A stretch of DNA of 64,000 nucleotides. Source: Actinomucor elegans. Taxonomy: Eukaryota; Mucoromycota; Mucoromycetes; Mucorales; Mucoraceae. Location: assembly GCA_026027325.1 (NCBI GenBank), contig JAMSLZ010000011.1, forward strand, positions 124,001-188,000, in the 5' to 3' direction. Positions 42,224-52,258 of the stretch are shown here, one piece after another (position 1 is the first letter of the stretch; each line of letters begins with the position of its first letter). The notes under the pieces were generated by a model that saw only the letters and a program-made list of their open reading frames with translations, was not told the DNA's origin and did not search any database. A program made the position numbers and the translations under genes.

Positions 42224-43311
42224 TACGCCCTATGGGCAGAAGAAGAAGACTTGGAAGACTTGGACGTCTTGATAGCAGAAGTAGAAGCCTTGGTCTTCGC
42301 CACATTCACAATATTCTTCTTGAGAAAGTCAATCTTGTTTTGAGTTCGAGCTTTGACTTTACTCAGATCCAGCATTTCTTGAGCACTATCCACCTTCATG
42401 GTAGAAGCAACCTCGAAGTCAGCAAACTTGGAAGCATTCACACCGTACGGACTGTTGGGATTGTACTCCGCCTTCTGGCCAGAAGACGAAGGAGCACCCT
42501 CACCATCAACTTCCATTGTGTCAACAGCATTATCATTGTTGACTACACCAGTAGCATCACCACCTACAACACCAGCAGCACCAGAGACACCACCAGAGAC
42601 ACCACCAGAAACACCACCAGAAACACCACCAGAGACACCACCAGACCCAGAAACAGAGCTACCCACAGACACCATAGACACCACAGAGGCTTGGTCTTCC
42701 TCATCATCAGCTGTAGCTTCCTCTTGTACTACAATATCTTCTGAATCAGAGCTTGGACCAAGCTTCTTACCACCAGACAGAGCAACGTACTCACTTAGCT
42801 CTACCGCAAACGACTTGTCCTTATCCTGTTTGGTCTTGGACTTGACCTTACAGAAGCGAGCCGTGTGACCATGCTCTCGACACGAAAAGCACACGCGCTT
42901 GGCTAACTCGGGGCAATCCTTACGGACATGACCGGATAAACGGCAGAAATGACAAACCGGAGGGGCGTTCTTGAACTGAGCAGGCGCAAAACTATCCCAG
43001 GCATTCAGATACAGCATTCTTGATAAAGGCTGAGATGGGAGCACCTCTCCATAGTACGCATCAACACGGTCACCAAACAATCTTCCGGGAAAAGAAAAGA
43101 GAACAGAACCAGAAGAGAGAGCTTGTTGCACAATAGCAGTAGCCTTGCGCACCAAAATTTCAGATTTGAGGTCATCATCTTCAAAGATGACCTCACCAAC
43201 AAGAGGAATGGAGGAACTGTCGACATTGCGTCGAGCAGGAGTAACGAGTACCTTCTTAGAGGCACCACGAGCGACAATAGTCGTCCAGGACACGGCAGAA
43301 TTTTCAGTCAT
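42223..43311 (-). CDS. LINE 2c ORF1 with in-frame internal deletion
   Basis: Open, 362 aa against about 490-495 in the other copies. About 125-130 residues between DRVDAY and GEVLPSQPL are missing without loss of frame. The zinc knuckles (CHFCRLSGHVRKDC and CFSCREHGHTARFC) remain. The N-terminus (TIVARGASKKVLVTP) and the LSSGSVLFSFPG stretch match family 1 better than family 2, suggesting a mosaic copy. Possibly defective. Confidence 0.85.
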   Translation of the reverse strand: MTENSAVSWTTIVARGASKKVLVTPARRNVDSSSIPLVGEVIFEDDDLKSEILVRKATAIVQQALSSGSVLFSFPGRLFGDRVDAYYGEVLPSQPLSRMLYLNAWDSFAPAQFKNAPPVCHFCRLSGHVRKDCPELAKRVCFSCREHGHTARFCKVKSKTKQDKDKSFAVELSEYVALSGGKKLGPSSDSEDIVVQEEATADDEEDQASVVSMVSVGSSVSGSGGVSGGVSGGVSGGVSGGVSGAAGVVGGDATGVVNNDNAVDTMEVDGEGAPSSSGQKAEYNPNSPYGVNASKFADFEVASTMKVDSAQEMLDLSKVKARTQNKIDFLKKNIVNVAKTKASTSAIKTSKSSKSSSSAHRA

Positions 43312-43433
43312 GTGCCAGATTTCTAGAAAATGGCGAGATTACGAAAAAAAGTTTTTGAGATGTCGAAATTGGCGAATTTTTTTTTTTTTTTTTTTTTTTG
43401 TATGAAGTGTAACTTTATTTAACAATTAGTATT

Positions 43434-46400
43434 CTAATTTAATTCTAACAAACTAGGAGATTCAGTGGCAGTGGATGTACTAGCCATGAATTCCGAAATT
43501 ATAAGTGAATGATCATGCTCGAATGCATTAATAGCATGAGCAGAGGACCAGGATTCATCATGAATCACGCATTTCCAATGCAAACGCCAAACTGTAGCTA
43601 AGCCGGCACCAAGGAGCACCAAAAGGTCGTTCGAAAGAGGTACTGACTTGAGATCACACAAGGTGACCAAGCCAGACCAAACAGAAGCAAGATCGCAGAG
43701 AGGTTCTTGGAGACAGAGCAACTGGATCATATCCATCCAAAAGATAGCCTTCATGGGACAGTATACGAGCATATGGCCAAGTGTTTCCACTTCACCACAG
43801 AGGCCACAGAGAGGAGACAGGTACACATTTGGATCCCACCGATGCAAGCGAGCACGATAGCCAATGCGGTCATGCAAGAGACGCCACCAAGGAGTGAATG
43901 CTTTTGCAGGCATAGGCAAAGACCAAAAGAGACGCCAAAAGAAGGGCCGAAGCAGAGCATGAGCACCCATAGTAGCAGGAGGTTGAGGACGGTGCATCAC
44001 AAGTGATGCATACTCCGGATGCCAAGAGCGACGCAGAACACCAAGAGGAACCTTTCGAATCGAGACTACCGTTTTACTGGTAACCTGGATAGTCCAGTGG
44101 GCAGTAGAAGGCAGCCAAGAAGAAGCAGCAGGAGAACAGGGCAGAGCAGACAGTTCCGAAGAAGAGAAGCCAATCTTGGAGCGGATTACCTCAGGCAAAG
44201 TCAGAGTCGGAGGACCATTAAATGGTTGGAAACCAGACCAGACTAGACGAACTTGCCTTTTCATGTTGTTCTTGAGACCAGCAGAGACCACACCGAGATG
44301 AGGAATCCAGAAACACAAGTCCGAGAGCAAATACCTTGGAGCCAGGGCAGCAGGATCCAGAGGAGGAGGCTTACCCAGAGGATTCTCGCAAGGCGATACC
44401 ACAGAACAAAGAGGAAGATCCAAAAACCAGCGAGGAGACCAACTTTCCGACACGACCAGAGGAGGCAACCGAGAAAGCAACTCCACCAAGTGAGAAACCA
44501 CAGGCACACCCTTGAAAAGCGACTTGTACATGGCTGGATACATGAACCAGGGTAGGACCGAAGAGTGACCAGTATACACCTGAATACAATGCACAAACCA
44601 AGGAGAAACAAAGTCCACAGCAGAACGAGAAGGAAACAGCAATCGTTGGATGTACACCATATGGAGAGCCAGGCTTTGATCTTTGACATCAACAAGAGAG
44701 GCACCCCCGAACTTCTTTGGTAGACACAAGGAAGACCAAGACACAGACGGATTGAAAGGAACCATGAATTCACGAATGACCCTTTTGAGCTGGTCCAGCC
44801 AGGAAGTAGGAGCAGGAATCACCCGAAGAATATGGTACACCTTAGAGAGCAGCAGAGAGTTAGCCACAAGACTTTTACCACGGATTGACAGCTGTCGTTC
44901 CTTAAGCAGGTTACTATGCCTTGTAACCTTGACCAAGATAGCATCCAGATAGTCCAACAGTTGAGCTTGTGTACTGTACAGAGGATAGCCCAAGTACCGC
45001 ACCGCACCAGAAGAAGAAGCATCATGCCATTCGATACCAGAAGAATCTGCCAGAGACACCCATGAAGCATGAGAGACACCAGAGAGAGACACCAAGACCG
45101 TCTTGCTAAGATTGACTTTTGCATTGGAAGCGCGACCATAAAGATCCAAGAGAGAGAGTAGTAGAGACCATTCATCCGGAGAGGAGAGAAACACTTCAAG
45201 ATCATCAGCATAACTTAGGAGCTTCACCGCTGGAGGAGGGGTTGAGCCACTGACAAAGTCAAGAGGCCAATTGCCCGTACCATCCTTTGGATCCACATGC
45301 ACCGAGAGAGGAGAAGGCTTGAACCGAGGAGACACCATCACCGAACCAAGAGAGACACCAGCCAAAGAAGACACCAGAAGAGAACGCAGCAGTGGCTCGA
45401 AAGCCAAGTTGAAGAGCAAAGGCGAGAGAGGATCACCTTGTCGTAAGCCTCGCTGTTGAGGTATTGGAGCCCCTAACCAACCATTGATGGACACCGAGAT
45501 TTGGGTACCAAAAAAGAGAGAAGAGAGGGAACTCACCAACGAAGCGGGAAAGCCAAAACGAAGTAGAACCAGTCGGAGGTATTCAGGATGAACCCTATCA
45601 TAGGCCTTTTCTTGATCCAAGAGCACAGCCACCTGCGGTAACTCTGGAGAGACCGAGCGCAAATGAGACATCAGGAGCTGGTTGAGCCAGCCGTTATCAG
45701 AGATCAACCGACGGGGCATAAAGCCAGTTTGGTACGGATTGATCAGACCAGGAAGCACCTCATTGAACCGATTGGCCAACAGTTTTGTGAACAGCTTGGC
45801 ATCCGAATTGATCAAAGAAAGGGGTCGCCAGTTAGAGAGCAGCTGAGGATCACCCTTCTTGTACAGCAGAACCATTCGAGTTTGTTGCCAAGATTGCGGA
45901 AACACACCTGAGAAAGCATCACCAAGAACCGATACTAAGAGATCAAGGAAAGGACGGGAGTTTGTAGCCAAGTATTGATACACCTCAAATGGAAGACCAT
46001 CCAGACCAGGACTACGAGACTTGGGAGCATGAGCAAGCACAGAAAGCACCAGAAGAGCATTGGGCAAAGCCGTCAGCTTTTCCGCATCCGAAGATGAAAG
46101 CACCACCTCAGGAGGTATAGCCGCCAAAAGAGAATCTATAGCTTCCGCATCGATATCATCAGGAGTGTACAGCTTTTGGTAGAAACCTCGAGCTTCCTTC
46201 AGAATATCAGCCGCTTCCACCAAGACCTCACCAGTAGTAGAGCACTTTAAGGATTGGATAGTCATAGAAGACTGCCGCTCCTTGATGACCCGGTAGAAAT
46301 ACTTGTTGTTGCGTTCCCCAAGTTCATGCCAACGAGTGGCCGAGCGAAGCATATGTTGGCGAGTTTCTTTTTGAATCTGACCATCGATCAATTTCTCTAG

Positions 46401-47492
46401 TTCATGCACCACCTGAAGAGGAAGTGAATCACCACTAGGTTGAATCGACGGTGTAGCATCACTAGTCCTAACACCTGACTCAACAGAGGAAACAGCCTTC
46501 ATACGTTCCTTTTGCAACGCAGCAACTTTGTTCTTGAACCGAGCCTTCATGCTTCGAGAGTACGTCTGTGCACAGCACTTCAGTAGCATCTTGAAGGATT
46601 CCCAACGTTCCTGCACCGAAAGCGAAGGGTCTCCACCACTACCATGACTAGAATTGTCAGAATCACCATCACCACCATCAAAGAACAGAGCCACAGTCTT
46701 GTCCAGCAAAGCCAAGAACTCCGTGTCATCGAGGAGTGTGGGATTAAACCGCCAACAACCTGGACCAATAGAGGCACGAGCAGGAAGAAGATCAACCGTC
46801 AAAAGACAGTGATCTGTCCACTTTGGGGGTACATATTGGACCAGAGCATTCACCAGGCGCGTAGCCAAAGACCGATGACCAAAGATGTAGTCAATGGTTG
46901 TGCCAGCTTGAGGGAAGGTAGCAGCCCCATCCGGGAAGCAGTTGTCAAAATGAGTACATAGCCATTCATACCAAGGGAGCACGGCGGAATGACTAGTCTC
47001 GGCGGTAGTATGCAGGTGGATGTTGAAATCACCTACCAACATCCAAGGCGTGTTGGACACCTCAGACCACAAAGCAAGAGAGAGAAAAGATTGTAGAAAC
47101 TGTGGACGGTCCGAAGACTGTGCCGGTGCATAGATATTGGCCACACGACACAAGACATTATGCTGGGCATCCTTGACAGTAGCCACAACACAACGCTCAT
47201 CCAGGAGAACTTGAGTAGCATCCAAAGAAAGACCAGGCTTGAGACAGACAATGGCACAATGTTTGGACACCACAAAGGGACAGCGAGGAAAGAAGAAAGA
47301 GAAAGAGCGGATTTGTTGATCAGAAAGAACGGATTGAGAGTGAAAGTGAGATACCTCTTGCAAGCAAAGGATATCCACACCGAGAGAACGAGCGCGTAGG
47401 TAAGAAGCGAACTCCTTTTGTATGTTTTTATTGGACTCCATAAAAATGCTACGCACATTTAAAGAGCCAATTCGAATGTGTGAACCTAACAT
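43434..47492 (-). CDS. LINE 1c ORF2: AP endonuclease, reverse transcriptase, CCHC knuckle
   Basis: Intact, 1352 aa. Same domain order as family 2 ORF2: endonuclease (LQEV, GDFNIHLH, TDHCLL), RT (RSPGLDGLPFEVY, LLYKKGDPQLLSNWRPL, RGLRQGDPLSPLL, YADD near 761) and the C-terminal knuckle (CGLCGEVETLGHMLVYC, about 1231-1247). The first 170 or so residues are nearly identical to family 2, while the RT and C-terminus are clearly diverged, so the two families have exchanged sequence. Confidence 0.95.
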   Translation of the reverse strand: MLGSHIRIGSLNVRSIFMESNKNIQKEFASYLRARSLGVDILCLQEVSHFHSQSVLSDQQIRSFSFFFPRCPFVVSKHCAIVCLKPGLSLDATQVLLDERCVVATVKDAQHNVLCRVANIYAPAQSSDRPQFLQSFLSLALWSEVSNTPWMLVGDFNIHLHTTAETSHSAVLPWYEWLCTHFDNCFPDGAATFPQAGTTIDYIFGHRSLATRLVNALVQYVPPKWTDHCLLTVDLLPARASIGPGCWRFNPTLLDDTEFLALLDKTVALFFDGGDGDSDNSSHGSGGDPSLSVQERWESFKMLLKCCAQTYSRSMKARFKNKVAALQKERMKAVSSVESGVRTSDATPSIQPSGDSLPLQVVHELEKLIDGQIQKETRQHMLRSATRWHELGERNNKYFYRVIKERQSSMTIQSLKCSTTGEVLVEAADILKEARGFYQKLYTPDDIDAEAIDSLLAAIPPEVVLSSSDAEKLTALPNALLVLSVLAHAPKSRSPGLDGLPFEVYQYLATNSRPFLDLLVSVLGDAFSGVFPQSWQQTRMVLLYKKGDPQLLSNWRPLSLINSDAKLFTKLLANRFNEVLPGLINPYQTGFMPRRLISDNGWLNQLLMSHLRSVSPELPQVAVLLDQEKAYDRVHPEYLRLVLLRFGFPASLVSSLSSLFFGTQISVSINGWLGAPIPQQRGLRQGDPLSPLLFNLAFEPLLRSLLVSSLAGVSLGSVMVSPRFKPSPLSVHVDPKDGTGNWPLDFVSGSTPPPAVKLLSYADDLEVFLSSPDEWSLLLSLLDLYGRASNAKVNLSKTVLVSLSGVSHASWVSLADSSGIEWHDASSSGAVRYLGYPLYSTQAQLLDYLDAILVKVTRHSNLLKERQLSIRGKSLVANSLLLSKVYHILRVIPAPTSWLDQLKRVIREFMVPFNPSVSWSSLCLPKKFGGASLVDVKDQSLALHMVYIQRLLFPSRSAVDFVSPWFVHCIQVYTGHSSVLPWFMYPAMYKSLFKGVPVVSHLVELLSRLPPLVVSESWSPRWFLDLPLCSVVSPCENPLGKPPPLDPAALAPRYLLSDLCFWIPHLGVVSAGLKNNMKRQVRLVWSGFQPFNGPPTLTLPEVIRSKIGFSSSELSALPCSPAASSWLPSTAHWTIQVTSKTVVSIRKVPLGVLRRSWHPEYASLVMHRPQPPATMGAHALLRPFFWRLFWSLPMPAKAFTPWWRLLHDRIGYRARLHRWDPNVYLSPLCGLCGEVETLGHMLVYCPMKAIFWMDMIQLLCLQEPLCDLASVWSGLVTLCDLKSVPLSNDLLVLLGAGLATVWRLHWKCVIHDESWSSAHAINAFEHDHSLIISEFMASTSTATESPSLLELN

Positions 47493-47494
47493 TA
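47490..47494 (-). promoter_or_regulatory. TAATG stop-start overlap between ORF1 and ORF2
   Basis: The ORF1 stop TAA shares its last A with the ORF2 ATG. The same pentamer is at 12034-12038, 28048-28052, 31598-31602, 42221-42225 and 57293-57297, so all six preserved junctions have it. In the SART1 LINE of Bombyx, UAAUG drives ORF2 translation by termination-reinitiation; the same mechanism is likely here. Confidence 0.75.
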
Positions 47495-48964
47495 CGCCCT
47501 ATGGGCAGAACCAGAGGACTTGGAAGGCTTGGGGGCCTTAATCGAAGAGCTACCAGAAGTCTTGGTTACGTTCGCAATGTTCTTTTTCAAAAAATCAATC
47601 TTGTTCTGAGTAGAAGAGTTGACCTTGGACAAATTCAACATCTCCTTAGGACTATCCACCTTCATTCCAACACCAGAAGCAAAAGGAGCATGCTTCGAAG
47701 CCAATGAACCGTACGGACTGTTGGGATTGTACTTTGAATTCACGCCGGAAGACAAAGGAGCACCCTCACCGGTTTCGGTCATCACCACATCTTGATCACC
47801 AGCATCATCACCAGCACCAACACCAGAGCCACCACCAGCACCAACACCAGCACCAACACCAGCACCAACACCAGCACCAACACCAGAGTCACCACCAGCA
47901 CCAACACCAGAGTCACCACCAGCACCAACAAAGGACACACCAGAAGATTCCGGAACCTCGTCCTGATCAGCCAAATCAACTGTAGCTTCCTCAACCACTA
48001 CGTTATCTTCCATTGACTTGGAATCAGAACCAGTTCTCATATCATCAGACAAAGCAACATATTCATCAAGCTCTACCTCAAAAGGCTTCACCTTGGACTT
48101 CTTCACTTTACAAAAACGTGCAGTATGGCCATGCTCTTGGCAAGAGAAACACCTGCGCTTGGCCAATTCAGGGCAGTCCTTGCGAACATGACCTGAACGG
48201 CGACAGAAGTGACACACAGGAGGAGCATTCTTGTACTGAGCGGGAGCAAAGTTGTCCCAGGCACTCATGTAGAGCATTCTTGAAAGCGGCTGAGGAGGAA
48301 CCACCTCACCATCCTCATTCTTCATACCCACAGAAGTATCAAGCAACACCGACATCTTGCCCTCGAAATACCCTTTGCTGGTAAACTTTTTCAATTGGTA
48401 CACCTTACCATAAAAAGCCAAAGAGTCAAGCAAGTCAACTAAGAATGTATCCTCATTGGGAATAGCATTGAGCAGCGTAAACTGCACATGGGTTAAACTA
48501 TTTCCCACGGAAGCACCAGAACCAGAAGAAGTTGAAACAGCCTTGTAGACAATACCATTCACCATAATACCAGAACCAACAGCCTTGAGAGCATCAGCCT
48601 TCAGCCTGAAAGTTGCTTCCACCAGAAGGTCACCACCAGCAGTTTTGCCCCAAGCACTAATTGGCCTAAACTGTACCTTACTATCAATTTGGTCTTGAAT
48701 CGCCTTGTAAGCAGCAAAACGATCAGGAAACAACTTTCCAGGGAAAGAGAACAAAACAGAACCAGAAGAGAGAGCTTGCTCCACCAAAGCAGCAGCCTTG
48801 CGGACCAAGATTTCAGATTTAAGGTCATCATCTTCGAAAATGACCTCACCAACAAGAGGAATTGCGGAATTGTCGACATTACGTCGACCAGGAGTAACAA
48901 GTACCTTCTTAGAGGCACCACGAGCAACAATAGTTGTCCAGGACACGGCAGAATTTTCGGTCAT
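47492..48964 (-). CDS. LINE 1c ORF1, CCHC protein
   Basis: Intact, 490 aa. N-terminus MTENSAVSW, two zinc knuckles at about aa 248-282, then an acidic segment and a Gly-Ala-Gly-Val repeat (47810-47930) that is longer than in copy 1a, and a basic Ser/Lys tail ending AHRA. Likely binds the element RNA. Confidence 0.93.
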   Translation of the reverse strand: MTENSAVSWTTIVARGASKKVLVTPGRRNVDNSAIPLVGEVIFEDDDLKSEILVRKAAALVEQALSSGSVLFSFPGKLFPDRFAAYKAIQDQIDSKVQFRPISAWGKTAGGDLLVEATFRLKADALKAVGSGIMVNGIVYKAVSTSSGSGASVGNSLTHVQFTLLNAIPNEDTFLVDLLDSLAFYGKVYQLKKFTSKGYFEGKMSVLLDTSVGMKNEDGEVVPPQPLSRMLYMSAWDNFAPAQYKNAPPVCHFCRRSGHVRKDCPELAKRRCFSCQEHGHTARFCKVKKSKVKPFEVELDEYVALSDDMRTGSDSKSMEDNVVVEEATVDLADQDEVPESSGVSFVGAGGDSGVGAGGDSGVGAGVGAGVGAGVGAGGGSGVGAGDDAGDQDVVMTETGEGAPLSSGVNSKYNPNSPYGSLASKHAPFASGVGMKVDSPKEMLNLSKVNSSTQNKIDFLKKNIANVTKTSGSSSIKAPKPSKSSGSAHRA

Positions 48965-49060
48965 GTACCAGAATTCTCAAAATTGAGGAGATTGAGCAAA
49001 AAAGTTTTTGAAATGTCGAAATTGGCGAATTGAGATGTCAAGATCGAGCGAAATGTAGAA
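48965..49060 (-). promoter_or_regulatory. Truncated LINE 1c 5' UTR
   Basis: About 96 bp of 5' UTR remains upstream of ORF1 before the poly(T) of LINE 1d. It has the GAATTCTCAAAATTGAGG variant also seen in fragment 1b. Confidence 0.7.
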
Positions 49061-50308
49061 TTTTTTTTTTTTTTTTGTATGAAGTGTAACTTTATTAACA
49101 ATTAGTATTCTAATTTAATTCTAACAAACTAGGAGATTCAGTGGCAGTGGATGTACTAGCCATGAATTCCGAAATTATAAGTGAATGGTCATGCTCGAAT
49201 GCATTAATAGCATGAGCAGAGGACCAGGATTCATCATGAATCACGCATTTCCAATGCAAACGCCAAACTGTAGCTAAGCCGGCACCAAGGAGCACCAAAA
49301 GGTCATTCGAAAGAGGTACTGACTTGAGATCACACAAGGTGACCAAGCCAGACCAAACAGAAGCAAGATCGCAGAGAGGTTCTTGGAGACAGAGCAACTG
49401 GATCATATCCATCCAAAAGATAGCCTTCATCGGACAGTATACGAGCATATGGCCAAGTGTTTCCACTTCACCACAGAGGCCACAGAGAGGAGAGAGGTAC
49501 ACATTTGGATCCCACCGATGCAAGCGAGCACGATAACCAATGCGGTCATGCAAGAGACGCCACCAAGGAGTGAATGCTTTTGCAGGCATAGGCAAAGACC
49601 AAAAGAGACGCCAAAAGAAGGGCCGAAGCAGAGCATGAGCACCCATAGTAGCAGGAGGTTGAGGACGGTGCATCACAAGTGATGCATACTCCGGATGCCA
49701 AGAGCGACGCAGAACACCAAGAGGAACCTTTCGAATCGAGACTACCGTTTTACTGGTAACCTGGATAGTCCAGTGGGCAGTAGAGGGCAGCCAAGAAGAA
49801 GCAGCAGGAGAACAGGGCAGAGCAGACAGTTCCGAAGAAGAGAAGCCAATCTTGGAACGGATTACCTCAGGCAAAGTTAGAGTCGGAGGACCATTAAATG
49901 GTTGGAAACCAGACCAGACTAGACGAACTTGCCTTTTCATGTTGTTCTTGAGACCAGCAGAGACCACACCGAGATGAGGAATCCAGAAACACAAGTCCGA
50001 GAGCAAATACCTTGGAGCAAGGGCAGCAGGATCCAGAGGAGGAGGGTTACCCAGAGGATTCTCGCAAGGCGATACCACAGAACAAAGAGGAAGATCCAAA
50101 AACCAGCGAGGAGACCAACTTTCCGACACGACCAGAGGAGGCAACCGAGAAAGCAACACCACCAAGTGAGAAACCACAGGGATGTATCCCAAAGGAACTC
50201 TCAGGTCCATATTGAAACTCCTACTACCACAAATTTTATTGTTATATGAAAAATTGAATTTTTTTACAAATTAAAATTAAAAATAAAAAGGATTTAATAA
50301 AATTGCAG

Positions 50309-51189
50309 ATGTTTATAGAACCATATAAATCTTTAAAAAAAATATTCGACGATGAAAAAGAAGCACTATTATATTTAATTAGTAATGATTACGTTAATAA
50401 ACATATAAAGTGTAATAAATGTGAACATGAAACTAAATTAAACTTAAATAAAAAATTATATGTTTGTAGATATTATAAATGTAGGAAAGCAATATCACCA
50501 TTGAAAGGAACAATTTTTAATAATTTAACTTTACCTTTAAATACTCAATTACACATATTATATCTTTTTCTTGGAAAAGCACCTTCTTCCTTTATAGCAT
50601 CAAGTTTGCAAATTAGCAAAAATACAGTGTCATCATACAATAAAATATTCAGAAAATACTTGAAAAATAAACAATTGTTAGGTAACAGAAATATTAAAAT
50701 TGGAGGTAGAAATAAAATTGTAGAAATCGATGAAAGTAAAATTGCAAAAAGAAAATATAATAAGGGGCATAAGGTAGAAGGTGCTTGGGTAATTGGTGGT
50801 ATCGAAAGAAGTATGCTAAAAAATAAAATAAAAAATGAAAACAAAAAAATGTTTTTATTACCCATTGAAGAAAGAAATGTTGATAATATTGATTTAATTA
50901 TAAAAAGATATGTAAAAAAGGTACAACAATATATACGGATTTATGGAAAGGGTATAATAACTTGAAAAATATAGGATACAAACATTTAACTGTAAATCAT
51001 TCAAAGCATTTTAAAGATCCAAATACAGGTGTGCATACAAATACAATTGAAGGCACATGGAATGGCTTAAAGCAAAGTATAATACCACGAAATAGAAATA
51101 AAAAAGATATAGTATTGTATTTAAAAGAATATCAATGGCGTAAGAAAAATAGAGAGTATAACGTATGGAAAAAGTTTTTAAAGGATTAA
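50309..51189 (+). pseudogene. Merlin 1 transposase, frameshift at an A6 run
   Basis: The first ATG of the frame is at 50309. An N-terminal zinc ribbon (CNKCEHE then CRYYKCRK) and the ISXO2/IS1595 core (IVEIDESK with Asp near aa 141, WVIGGIER) are in frame. At the A6 run 50914-50919 the frame must shift: the other frame gives TIYTDLWKGYNN (second Asp, 50938), HSKHF and NTIEGTWNGLK (Glu, 51049), to a stop at 51189. A missing A is the simplest cause; programmed slippage on the A run cannot be excluded. Confidence 0.85.
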
Positions 51190-51459
51190 TTTTAATTTAC
51201 ATAAAAAATGCAAAAAATTGAATTTTTATATTTATTAAAAATATGATAGAAAATATATTGATAGTTATAAATGTGAAATGCATATTTGATATTCATTATT
51301 CTTATTACAAGGACCTGACTAAGTCAGTAAACTAGCCTATTTAAGACACAATGATTATGTAATAGATCAGAGACAATTGGGTATTACATTATGAGTGGGA
51401 TTAAATATATCTATTATAAAAAAATAAAAAAAATTGAAAAAGTAATAATATAAAAAGAA
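51190..51459. other. Non-coding spacer in Merlin 1
   Basis: AT-rich. AAAAAATTGAATTTTTATA near 51214 repeats the motif seen before transposase genes; a related AAAAAATTGAAAAAG lies about 25 bp upstream of the following ORF. Confidence 0.5.
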
Positions 51460-51756
51460 ATGGATGAAATATTTAATATTATTGTAGATGATAAATATAA
51501 ATACAATATTAAACGAAGTATAATTATAAAAGATATGAAAAAATATGATTTAGCAGAATACAAAATAAAGCAAAAAGATGGGTGTTATGAAATCTACATG
51601 AAAAAAAATGGTTCAAATAAAAGATTAAGAAAAGTATATGAATTTAAGACATATAATAAAGATAAAAACAAAGGTATAAAAAGAAAAACATTAGATAATA
51701 AGAATAATATGATACTTGATGAAATCGCACCCATCATGAAAAAACTTAAATTATAA
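51460..51756 (+). CDS. Small basic ORF in Merlin 1, function unknown
   Basis: 98 codons, Lys/Asp-rich, starting MDEIFNIIVDD and ending MKKLKL. No known motif is recognised. It lies downstream of the transposase on the same strand inside the transposon ends, so it may be an accessory protein or captured sequence. Base composition matches the transposase, so chance openness in AT-rich DNA is possible. Confidence 0.4.
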   Translation: MDEIFNIIVDDKYKYNIKRSIIIKDMKKYDLAEYKIKQKDGCYEIYMKKNGSNKRLRKVYEFKTYNKDKNKGIKRKTLDNKNNMILDEIAPIMKKLKL

Positions 51757-52258
51757 TTTAAATATATTTTCTAAATTAAATTTTTCAATATATATTCCAT
51801 TAATTTTAACATTTATATCATGCTGATAATTATTATCTAAATTAAATTTTTATTTTCTAAGTTTTTTATTTCTTCCTTCACAATATCTATTTCTAATAAA
51901 TTTTCATTATATTCATCATATGAGAAACATTTTAAATATAATTTTATTGTTATTATATATTTTTAATTAATATTTTTATTATCTATTACTTGATATATAA
52001 AATTAAATAGTTTTAATAGAAAAACAAAATAAAATATTGAAAATAAAGGAAAAAGTAGAATTTATGATAAAAATATGAAAAAAAGAATTATTTTAGAAAT
52101 TAGTAATAGTAATTATTTAAATACTTTTTGATATATTTATTGGTCATATTAAAAGCTTAAAAAACAAAAAATGTTAAGCATTTCCCTATGAAGTGTAAAA
52201 TAAAATATTATGTATTATTAGTATAAATTAAATCTGAGACCTCGTTTGGTAATCACCC
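51757..52258. other. 3' non-coding region of Merlin 1
   Basis: About 500 bp of AT-rich sequence without frames, ending in the right inverted end (CGTTTGGTAATCACCC). Confidence 0.6.

Larger units (their letters stand above)
38094..43376 (-). mobile_element. Family 2 LINE copy 2c
   Basis: Poly(A) as a T run at 38094-38113, with AATAAA (complement at 38127-38132) about 15 nt before the tail. It sits in the 3' UTR of plus-strand copy 2b, tail to tail. ORF2 is intact and ORF1 has an in-frame deletion. The 5' UTR is cut at 43376 by LINE 1c. Confidence 0.9.
43377..49060 (-). mobile_element. Family 1 LINE copy 1c, complete and apparently intact
   Basis: Poly(A) at 43377-43399, preceded by AATAAA (complement 43414-43419). 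Both ORFs are open. The tail is in the 5' UTR of 2c, and its own 5' UTR is truncated at 49060 by the tail of 1d. Best candidate for the active reference copy of this family. Confidence 0.92.
50180..52258 (+). mobile_element. Merlin (IS1595-like) DNA transposon 1
   Basis: An 8-bp target duplication AACCACAG (50172-50179 and 52259-52266) flanks it; a 9-bp reading is also possible because of a shared G. The empty site is present in LINEs 1a and 1c. Imperfect inverted ends (GGATGTATCCCAAAGG and GGGTGATTACCAAACG) match at about 19 of 29 positions. An 8-9 bp duplication and this transposase type are typical of Merlin. Confidence 0.88.

Noticed and set aside
50303..50308. TTG at 50303 as start of the Merlin 1 transposase
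   Set aside because: The ATG at 50309 is two codons later; a non-ATG start is not needed.
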